Part shown: positions 47,678 through 56,700 of the stretch, one piece after another | How positions within the stretch are numbered: the stretch's first letter is position 1 | How the letters are laid out: each line of letters begins with the position of its first letter | Assembly (NCBI RefSeq): GCF_003473485.1 | Contig: NC_053043.1 | Coordinates: 2,800,001 to 2,864,000 of the forward strand | DNA: 64,000 nt | Direction of reading: 5' to 3' | Source of the DNA: Medicago truncatula | Lineage: Eukaryota > Streptophyta > Magnoliopsida > Fabales > Fabaceae | The notes under the pieces: generated by a model | What the model was told of the DNA's origin: nothing | Database searches by the model: none | The model's input: only the letters and a program-made list of their open reading frames with translations | Program-made: the position numbers and the translations under genes

Positions 47678-48304
47678 GTGTATATAAAAATGTTAGATGT
47701 TATAAATATTTTGAGGTGCCAAAAACTGGTGCAAAATCCAGTTTGTAAGTTGATTAATAGATATTTTCATAAGGAACCAATTCCAGTTTTGTGGAAAAAA
47801 CCAAAAATTGGATGTACCAAATTAAATTTTGATGGGTCATGCAAGGGTATAAGTGGAAAAGCAAGCATTGGAGGTGTTGTTAGAAATCACAATGCAGAAT
47901 TTTTGCTTGGTTATGCTGAATCAATTGGACAAGCCAATAGTACAATTGCTGAACTTCTTGCACTTAGGAGAGGCCTTGAATTAGTGCTTGAAAATGGTTG
48001 GAATGATATTTGGCTTGAAGGGGATGCAAAAACATTAGTTGAAATTATTATGAAAAGGAAAAAAGTTAGATGCATGGAAGTACAAAGACATATGAGTCAC
48101 ATAAATTCAATTCTTCTACCTGAATTTAAGAATTGCTTTGTGAGTCATATATATAGGGAAGGGAATAGGGCAGCTGATAAATTTGCTCAAATGGGGCATC
48201 TCTTAGATGAGCCTAGAATTTGGAGGGATGTTCCTCCTGATGAAGTCTTAGCTATTGTGCTTGAAGATGCTCAAGGTAAAATTGTTCTTCGAAGGAAAGG
48301 ATAA
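47678..48304 (+). CDS. single-domain RNase H-like (RVT_3) protein
   Basis: Intact 208-aa frame with no intron needed. After a short N-terminus it reads GCTKLNFDGSCKG, then GKASIGGVVRNHNAEFLLGY, STIAELLALRRGLELVLENG, DIWLEGDAKTLVEI, CFVSHIYREGNRAADKFAQM and a conserved-looking tail RIWRDVPPDEVLAIVLEDAQ. The four acidic catalytic positions (D of NFDGS, E of AELLAL, D of EGDAK, D of NRAADK) are all present. Related domains form the C-terminus of plant LINEs, and also single host genes. No reverse transcriptase or poly-A tail is nearby, so a host gene derived from a LINE is likely. The start could be Met at 47678 or 47690. Confidence 0.78.
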   Translation: MYIKMLDVINILRCQKLVQNPVCKLINRYFHKEPIPVLWKKPKIGCTKLNFDGSCKGISGKASIGGVVRNHNAEFLLGYAESIGQANSTIAELLALRRGLELVLENGWNDIWLEGDAKTLVEIIMKRKKVRCMEVQRHMSHINSILLPEFKNCFVSHIYREGNRAADKFAQMGHLLDEPRIWRDVPPDEVLAIVLEDAQGKIVLRRKG

Positions 48305-48870
48305 TTTATCATTATTATTTAATTTATTTTTTGTTTGTGTGTATATATAGGAAATACAAATTCTCTAGATTCTTTGACCAATTATATTTTTGAAAAGGCT
48401 TTCTGGCAACATTATGTCTGTTCATATTTACATGTATATTGGAATATATAAACGAAATTATTTGTTAGACATGCTAAAGGGAGCACTAGTCTGACCACTA
48501 AATTAAATCTAATTGTACATATTCACTTGCATTATTTTTTTTTCCTTTTTTTTAAACGACATTCACTCACATTAATTTAGAGGATTCATATTAATAATTT
48601 TTTTTTTTGGATAGGTTTAAAGGATATTCATTTTCAGTTAAGCCATGTTTAAAATGATATTCAATACTCTATATAGGTTTAGAGAATTAAATTAAATATT
48701 TGTCACAAAAATTGTTAAAAAATTAGTTATTCAAATATGATTTCTCTTAAACCAGATGATTGAATAATTGAGCAAAAGATAGAATAGGTATTTGTTTTAT
48801 AAAGAATTATCAACCCAAACAACCTTTACATTAAATAAAATTAAACTTGATTTGTGGGAAAATTAAACTT
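48305..48870. other. intergenic, no gene seen
   Basis: AT-rich 3' flank of the RNase H ORF. No supported feature. Confidence 0.55.
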
Positions 48871-48876
48871 GATTTG

Positions 48877-49073
48877 TGGGATGCACCAGCCCATGCAATA
48901 GTGCAACGCATAAACGACACTTAAGAAGCCACTCAATAGCAATTTACAGAGGTGGCTCCTCCCCCTCAAAAAAGTAATTTAATATCGTGTGATCCATTGA
49001 ACCACATATCAGATATTAAACTGATAAGAACAGATACTACACTTGATCTTAGCCAAAAGGCCGAGAAAGGTAT
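48877..49073 (-). ncRNA. U2: U2 spliceosomal snRNA
   Basis: The minus strand starts ATACCTTTCTCGGCCTTTTG, then GCTAAGATCAAGTGTAGTAT (containing the branch-point pairing region GTAGTA), TCTTATCAGTTTAATATCTG, a stem-loop IIb GTGGTTCAATGGATCAC with paired arms, the Sm-like ATTACTTTTTTGAGG and GGGGAGGAGCC. The 3' half (GTGTCG ... GCGTTGCACTATTGCATGGG, then TGCATCCCAC) fits plant U2 stems III and IV. The total of about 197 nt is the normal length. With an intact promoter upstream it may be functional, although the 3' half seems somewhat diverged. Confidence 0.92.
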
Positions 49074-49100
49074 GAGAGTTAAAAAGGGGCTCGCGTCTGC

Positions 49101-49151
49101 TTTTATATCTCACATCCACTCACTTGCTTTCTTCAACAACCGATGTGGGAC
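49101..49151 (-). promoter_or_regulatory. plant snRNA promoter: USE and TATA box
   Basis: On the minus strand the upstream sequence element GTCCCACATCG is at 49151-49141 and a TATA box (ATATAAAA) at 49108-49101, about 28 bp before the U2 start. The USE-TATA gap of about 32-33 bp is the spacing used by RNA polymerase II snRNA genes in plants. Confidence 0.88.
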
Positions 49152-49408
49152 TAAACTTAAACAATAACTTGGGACTCGCCTGTTCTTGTACGCATGGCAT
49201 GGCCAACAAAGACCAATTTCCAAGCAAAGGATGCGTGATTTGAGCTTCCAACAAGGACAAATCTGATTCCAACAATACATTTAATCGCTGGATGAAGGAA
49301 AGTGAATGGAAAGGAAGGACACAATAGAATAACATGGTAATAATAGCCATATTGCAAACTCTTGTGCTTGTGCAGCTCTGATTAGGAGAGTGAGGTAAGA
49401 AGAAGAGA

Positions 49409-49760
49409 TCGGCAGATGTGAAGCCAGAGATGTTTTCCAAAAGAAATCTTCTTCCTCGCTTGACTCTTCGAACAATTTACATGTTTTTCTGTGGATTTCT
49501 GGCAGCCATGTTGCCGTTTTTTTGGAGACATCAATGGCATGGTTGGTGCTGTTGGTTTCATTCCTCTGGATTTTGTTCTGCCTATGATTTTATACAACAA
49601 AACATACAAGCCTCCAAAATCATCATTGACTTATTGGATCAACATCTCAATTATAGTGGTATTCATTGGTGCTGGAATCGTGGCTGCATTCTCGTGCATA
49701 AGGAAATTAATTCTTGATGCCAACCAATTTAAGTTGTTTGATAGTGAAGTTGTGGATTGA
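49409..49760 (+). pseudogene. 3' fragment of a GABA transporter 1-like (AAAP family) gene
   Basis: Reads [37 protein letters not shown], then after one extra T in a T run (near 49517-49523) [55 protein letters not shown] and [10 protein letters not shown] with stop. This is the C-terminal region of plant GAT1-type amino acid transporters (proton-coupled GABA uptake). The N-terminal two thirds are not present, and the frame is shifted once. A duplicated 3' end. Confidence 0.85.
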
Positions 49761-49779
49761 GCAAGTATATTGTCAATAT

Positions 49780-49965
49780 GAAAAGAGAAATGATATTTGA
49801 TCATCCATTTTGTGACAACTTTTGTTACAACTTTCTTTCTCATACTCACATTATTTTTTACTTTATCTCTCTGTTGCTTTGATTTTCGTGCAAATATCTA
49901 TTCTTTCTTTATAAATTATGGTTGTTCCCATAAGTTGTCAATTAAAGGATGTTCAAATAACACTC
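49780..49965 (-). repeat. arm A of an inverted repeat pair (with 50725-50905)
   Basis: The reverse complement contains TTATTTGAACATCC, GACAACTTAT, AGAGAGATAAA, TGTGAGTATGAGAAAGAAAG, TTGT and AATGG words in the same order as 50725-50905. Starts just after the GAT1 fragment stop. Confidence 0.7.
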
Positions 49966-50659
49966 CTCATTTTAATAAGTGATTTGTACAAAGTTTTAGA
50001 TTTTCTTGTGTTTTCTTCGTGGTTTCGTCGTCTAAGTGCAAATGTGTTGTTTTGTTCATCGTCTTGGTGAGCGGTTATTTAATTTTTCATCTTATTGGTA
50101 TGTTCGTTCGATCCATACAAAAAAAAAATCTCTTTGTTTAGTGTTCATTACATGTTCGACATTGATTTTAGCGTCTTCAACATTACCAACTCAGAGACAT
50201 ATGTACTCCGGAAACATTTATTTTGTTACATTTTAGGTAAAAAAAAAAACCGTTTTATGATATTTAGCGACATTGAGATTTATGAAGTTCTTAATCGATG
50301 TAATTTTTATCAATTTTAATGAATGGGTATCTTTTTTTGTCAAAAAAATAACATTCAATAAAATATATCTCTATTTAACTCTTTTTGGATTATTAATATT
50401 GTTAATGAAAATCCAAGTTTTTTTACAACAAATTTTAAATATTTTTGGAGATTTTTTCTCAACCCAGATTTTTACCTTAAAAATGGTGAATTTTAACCTC
50501 AATTTTAAATTAGAAGAGAAAATATAAGAGTTATTATTTATGCTAAAAAAATCACCAATTTTGGGACCAAAGTTCATCATTTTTAGGATTAAAAATCCAA
50601 GCTAGGACCTAAATTTCATGTATTAGGTAAAATGAGGGGATTAAAATAACATTAACAAA

Positions 50660-50718
50660 CCTCTAATCTAAAATACATATTATTTTTTTTCCTTAAAAAA
50701 ATGTATTTTAGATTAGAG
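50660..50718. repeat. short hairpin
   Basis: CTCTAATCTAAAATACAT and its complement ATGTATTTTAGATTAGAG are separated by about 22 bp. Confidence 0.8.
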
Positions 50719-50724
50719 ATTTGT

Positions 50725-50905
50725 TATTTGAATAACCATTTGATAGACAACTTATTTAACAACCATAAATTTAATAAAAAGAAAATGTAGGTTTTGGCAC
50801 AAAAATCATTGCAATAGAGAGATAAAATAAAAATATATGTGAGTATGAGAGAGAAAGTTGTCACCAAAATTATTACAAAATGGTTGTACAAATATTTTTT
50901 CTCTT
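50725..50905 (+). repeat. arm B of an inverted repeat pair (with 49780-49965)
   Basis: GTTATTTGAATAACCATTTG, GACAACTTATTTAACAACCA, GAGAGATAAA and TGTGAGTATGAGAGAGAAAG match the complement of arm A. The two arms could be two opposed copies of one MITE or the terminal repeats of a 1.1-kb element. Confidence 0.7.
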
Positions 50906-52576
50906 TAGATTAAATACATATGCAGAATGATGTTCAAGGATGTCGACATAAACAACTCCAAATATGATAGGAATATATGATATGATCTATAATTGAGAAA
51001 GTAAATACAATTTTTTCTTTAAGTGTCTTTGAAAAGATGAGAAAGGAATAGTAGTAGTACAAACAAGATTTCATTCCAGTACAATTAAATTGACAAGTAC
51101 AGTTTTGAAGTTGAAAAGTATATATAGGAAGAGTCTAGTAACGTTAACAAAAGTACAGCTTCTCAAAGCAAAGAAACTTGTCAAGTACAGAAATTGAAAT
51201 GTAGTACAAAATCAATGGAAGTTGATGTACTGCATTGCTTTTACAAGTAATTTCATTCTTATACATATAATAGCAGAGCCAGATGTAATAGTTTTAGAAG
51301 GAAATGTGGATCTCATTATAAAGTTGTACATGTTTACATTGTGAATTAATTCCCCATATTGGAGAAACATCATTGAGTGCAGCGTTGATGAAATCTTATG
51401 TAGCATCTAGCTATCTTATAGATATCAAATATTGCATGCTTAATTTCATCTACGCTACACTCAATTATGTTTTTTTAAAATATGGTCATGGCTTATGCTT
51501 CTCAATTTCTTCTACTATCAAGAAATTGCATTTTCATTTTTGGCAGTTAATTATTTGCATATGAATGTTGCAGGTATATCTTCTCTCTCACTCTCTTTTC
51601 CTTCATTGTTTTGTGTAAAAATTGTACAATTTTATGATTTCAGGGGAAAGATGTTGTTCCAGAAATTCAAGAACCAAAGCATCATGACAACATGTTTATT
51701 GATCAATCAAGAAACAAACCATGCGACTTATTTTAGATTTTTCTTCTGATGGAACCTAAAAAAAGGCAAATCATGCCCAAAGGCCAAACCATTGTAGGAA
51801 ATAGCAAATTGTTAGCAAATGTTCGCGAAGGCACTCGATAAGGAATCAACTACGGTTAAATTATCTTGAAATTTATGTAATCAACCTCTTAAAAGTGTAA
51901 ATAATGTTGACCAAAAAAAAAGTGTAAACAATGTTTTTTCAATATATTTTTTTTAACAAGTGCTCGAAGCACAAGTTAGCATGACCCACATAAATATTCA
52001 TTGAAACATGAAATACATAGGTATTGGGTGTAATATCTAAGTACACTTCAATTTAGTCTCTCAAGGAATTTGCAACCGTTAATCTAAATTTTCTCTTTTG
52101 TCTAGTATCTTCTTGGGGAAATTTGTCAGCATGTTTATTTTCAACTTGGTTATATGATTCTTTTTGCAAAAAAAGAAAGAAAGAGAAACTTGATTTGTAT
52201 GAACTATGTTCCTCCTCATTAGGTAAAATTTCTCTCTTTTTCCACTTGGTAATATCATGTTGAGAATCATAACTAAAAACGGCTATAGTAAAGAGTAGGT
52301 TATTTGATTCATACAATTATTGAACATAAAATGAAAAGTGCAACTAGACACCATTGGATCAACTGTCCCTTGGCTTAGAGGGGAAATAATTTATTTAAAA
52401 AATAAACTAGACAAGGCTAGAGAGCCTTTTAGTAGATGTGTTAAAAGTAAAGGTGAAATTCAACAAAATAAAATAAAAGTGAAAGATAACAAAATAATTG
52501 CTAGTGTTTAAATTAATTTTTGCAGCAACTGCAGAACAACTTCAAAGATTCCTCAAAAGGCTTCCAAAGGCATTAG
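50906..52576. other. intergenic, no gene seen
   Basis: AT-rich, no supported coding region or clear repeat end. Confidence 0.5.
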
Positions 52577-52585
52577 ATTGGTATA

Positions 52586-52756
52586 GATCTTTCGGTTTGC
52601 AATTCAGCAGTTGCACCTAATACACTTCCACAAACATTTCTCATAAATCCCAAGAGTGTGTGCTTGGAACTGCGGCTGAAAATTCTTGTGGAAGTGTGTT
52701 AGGTGCAACTGCTCATTTTTAAACAAATATCTAAAAAACCGAAAGATCACTCATTC
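52586..52756. mobile_element. foldback MITE
   Basis: GATCTTTCGGTTTGCAATTC and GCAGTTGCACCTAATACACT are mirrored by GTGTTAGGTGCAACTGC and CCGAAAGATC. The 9-bp word ATTGGTATA lies on both sides (52577-52585 and 52757-52765), suggesting a Mutator-type duplication. Confidence 0.75.
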
Positions 52757-52765
52757 ATTGGTATA

Positions 52766-53411
52766 CTGTTATACTACATCAGTTTTGACATGAGATTGCA
52801 CTATAAAAAACATTCACTTTAGAATTGAGACGCAAAGAAGAAAAGTTTACACTACTAATATTATATACATCTAGATTAGCTACCTAAGCATGACATACTA
52901 GTACTACATCAGTCTTCATTCATGAATCTCATTTATTTAATTATCTAACTCAATTGTTAAGTCAAACGCTGAAAATTCTAAGTGACAAAATTGATTTAAG
53001 CCAAAAACTAAACTATATATGAATAGCAACTTGTTCAAACAATCCTGAATTTCGACACTATAACAACCTGAATTTAGCAGTGGTTATATAATTAGTTGCA
53101 AACAAAGCCCAAATCCAATACATAAAGAAAACAAATTAAAATCAACAATAAAAAGAAGAAGGAAAGGAAGAAAAAAAAACTGAAATCCAATTCCATAGCA
53201 TTTTTTTTTATCAGAAAAACTTTTACACTATGTCAGCTAACTACTAGCCAAAAGATATGGAAAAGATTTTGAAGTCTTAATCAAATTATGATCACATTTG
53301 TTTCTAAATTGAGGATTGAGGATTACGAGACTAAACAGGACTCTCTAACTCCCTATAATAACTGCAACAATTTCCCATTCTATTCCCACATTGACCTTTA
53401 GGGTTCAGCAG
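52766..53411. other. intergenic, upstream of the JmjC gene
   Basis: No supported coding region. Confidence 0.5.
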
Positions 53412-53640
53412 CCGCAGAGAATCCAAATTTGATATAAATCCATCGTAAACTACTTTAGAGATAACCTAAACCCGATATAATTCTATCATCATATATTGTG
53501 GTCGTCGCAGATAATCTAAATCCGATATAAATATATCAAAAACTTTAGCCCAGTCGCAAAGGATCCAAATCCGATAAAATTATCTCATCGCATACCACAG
53601 TCGTAGAGGATCCAAATCCGATATAAATATATATCAAAAA
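53412..53640. repeat. degenerate tandem repeat in the JmjC promoter/5' UTR
   Basis: About five copies, spaced about 45-50 bp, of a unit like GAGGATCCAAATCCGATATA followed by AATATATC (near 53413, 53457, 53508, 53556 and 53603). The array ends about 140 bp before the ATG at 53783. Confidence 0.8.
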
Positions 53641-53733
53641 CCCATCTTTTAGCCCTAAAAAAATAAAACCTTTTCTTTTCTATATCTCAGAGTTCCTCTT
53701 CACTTTCCTCTGCATAATTTACCCAGAAAAAAA

Positions 53734-53742
53734 AAACCCTAA
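53734..53742 (+). promoter_or_regulatory. telo-box-like motif (AAACCCTAA)
   Basis: AAACCCTAA lies about 40 bp before the JmjC start codon. Telo-boxes are common near transcription starts of plant housekeeping genes; the function here is inferred only. Confidence 0.5.
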
Positions 53743-53782
53743 TTCCCATCTGAAAATTTGATAAAAATTCAATTTTTTTCTC

Positions 53783-56700
53783 ATGGTGAAAAATTCAACG
53801 AAGGAAGAATGTCCACCGGACAATCTCCGGTGCAGCCGTACCGACGGCCGACAATGGCGGTGCAAACGTCGAGCGATGGAAAACGTGAAGTTATGCGAAG
53901 TTCATCATCTTCAACTTCAACATCGACAGAAGAAAGTGAAGGTTCCAGAATCGTTGAAGCTTCAGAGAAATATGAAGATGAAGAAGAAGAAGAAGCAAAA
54001 CGACGTCGTTGAAGTTGAAATTAGGTCAAACAAGAAAAAGAAGAAAAGTAAGAAAAACGATGTTGTTGATGTGCAATTGGATTTGATAAGAATGGTGTTA
54101 CAGAGAGAGGTTGAGAAGAAGAAGAATCCGAATAAGAAGAATGTGAAGAATGTTGATGAAGAATTGGAATTGGTGAAAGTGAATTATAGTGAAGGTGAAT
54201 TGAGGAAAGAATTACCTAATGGGGTTATGGAAATTGCTCCTGTTTCAACTTCACATCGTCGTGATGATGATGATGATGTTGTTGATTTTCACTGTAATGG
54301 TAAAGCTGTTGTTACACCACCTTACTTCAGGTCCAAGAATGTTGATAGAAGGGTCCTTTCTGATAATTTTCAAGTGGGTTTTTTTTCTTTTACTTTCAAT
54401 TTTGACTTTTTTGAATTTGATGTTCTGTACTTATGTTGTTTTTTTTTTTTTTGTGTTTTTTTAAGGTTTTGAAGAAGTGTAGGAGGAAGAAGTGTCATTG
54501 GTGTCAGAGTAGTGATTCTTTGAATTTGATAAAGTGTAACAACTGCCAGAAAGAGTTTTTCTGCATGGATTGCATTAAACAACGGTTTGAACTTAATTTG
54601 CTGTGTTTATTTACTCTTAATTTTGAGTATGAATTAGATTTTCTGTGACATTAGTGTCTGTTGTGCATATATGGTTAATTGGTTGTTTGATTTTGTGCTT
54701 AAGAGTACATGTTGCTTTATTATCAACATTGTAGAGTTTAGACTATAGTATATTTTGGAAAACTGTGATGCTTGAATATTTATTAAGTGTATTTTGATTT
54801 GTATGCACGGAAACTTCTCGGATTAGGCGTGTCCCCGATGTTGGACACGCGTCGGTGTCCAACACCGGTACATATGATTACATTGAATTATGTCATTGTC
54901 TCCAATTATTATCTGTGTCGACTTGTCCGTGCGTTGTCCTGTGTCTGTGTCTGTGTCCTGCTTATATTTATTCATTATACTTAATAACAATAAAGAGACA
55001 CAGACAAATTATTATCTGTGTCCGTGTCTGTGTCCTGCTTATATTTATTCATTATACTTCAGAAAAAATTATTATCTGTGTCGACGTGTCCGTGTGTTGT
55101 CCTGTGTCTGTGTCCTGCTTATATTTTATCCATGTGTTTTGTACATCCAAACTCCATGATAACTTTTATACTAGTTTTGGGAATGGTAGTACCGTACTGT
55201 TTGATATTTGAACAGTATGATTTCTATCATCTGTACTTGTATGCTGATAATCAAAATATTGAACACTTGCCAATTTGTTGTTGAAACAAATTTAGGTATT
55301 TCGACACTCAAAATGAGGTTAAGAAGGCGTGTCCAGTTTGTCGAGGAACTTGTTCATGTAAAGATTGCCGAGCAAGTCAGTGTAAAGACCGTGAAAGTAA
55401 GGTCTGATATCAAAGATCGAAACTCTTATGTTAGGATAGTTTTTTTTTCTTTAGCGGCACTTATTGACACTTCAATTTTATCTTGTTTTGTAACAGGATT
55501 GTTTGGCTGGTACAAGCAGAGTTGATAGGATATTGCATTTTCATTATTTGGTCTGTATGCTCCTTCCGGTAATAAAACAAATAAGTGAAGACCAGCATGC
55601 AGAGCTAGAAACAGAAGCGAAAAATAAAGGTAGTAATTATCGTTCTTCTGATTTGACGGTTTCTGAGTAAATTTTGTTTATTACAGATATCTTATATGAT
55701 TTTATGTCTGACAGGGGAAAGTATTTCTGATATTATCATCAAGCAAATCGAATTTGACTGCAATGAGATAATTGACTGGTAATCTTTTTTCTGCTACTGG
55801 TATGAAGTTTGAATTTTTTTTCTTGTGCTCCTTACTAACATAATAAGTATTTATGCAACACTTGTATCAGCAACTACTGCAAAACACCTATTCTGAATCT
55901 TCACAGAAGCTGCCTTAACTGTTCCTACAGTCTTTGCTTAAGATGTTGTCAGACATTAAGTCAAGGAAGCCCCTTTGAGCATATAAATTCTCCATTGACC
56001 GAGTTACCTGACAAAATGGACACTTGCATTGCTGATGAAAGTTGCCTTTTCGAAGACAAGAGCATTTCTAGCGACGATGAAACTGATACGTCAATGTTAC
56101 TGGATTCGACTGGTTTTAATGGTACAACTGACAGTATATCATGCCCTCCTTCAGAGCTAGGTGGTTGTGGTAATGACAACCTTGATTTGAGATGTGTTTT
56201 TCCCATAAGCTGGATTGAAGACATGGAAGCTAAGGCAGAAGAGATAGTTTGCAGCTATGACGTTCCTGAAATTTTGGATAAAAACTCAAGTTGCTCACTT
56301 TGTATTGACACAGATCATAAAACTAACAGACATAAGCAATTTGAAGAAGCTGCTCGAAGAGAAGATTCTAATGATAATTGCTTATTTTATCCTACAGTTT
56401 TCAACATCAATTGCGATCATTTTGAACACTTTCAGAAACACTGGGGAAAAGGCCATCCTGTAGTAGTCCACGACGTGCTCCGAAGTACGAAAAAACTAAG
56501 TTGGGATCCTCTGGTCTTGTTCTGTGCTTATCTTGAAAGTAGCATTGCAAGATACGAGAATAATAAAGACTTACTTGAAGCTTGTTTGGATTGGTGGGAG
56601 GTCAGTATAAACTAATTGTGTAGTTTAAATTGATACTATATAAGTTAGAAAACTATTTTATAGTATATACTACATTATAATGTTCATAGTTTTTTGTTTT

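Noticed and set aside
49120-49475. Minus-strand frames across the U2 upstream region and GAT1 fragment
   Set aside because: They are antisense to the GAT1 fragment and overlap the snRNA promoter; no conserved motif.
54855-55284. Overlapping frames with repeated CPCVVLCLC-type peptides
   Set aside because: They are translations of the intron 2 minisatellite, not a cysteine-rich peptide gene; no signal peptide or stable frame.
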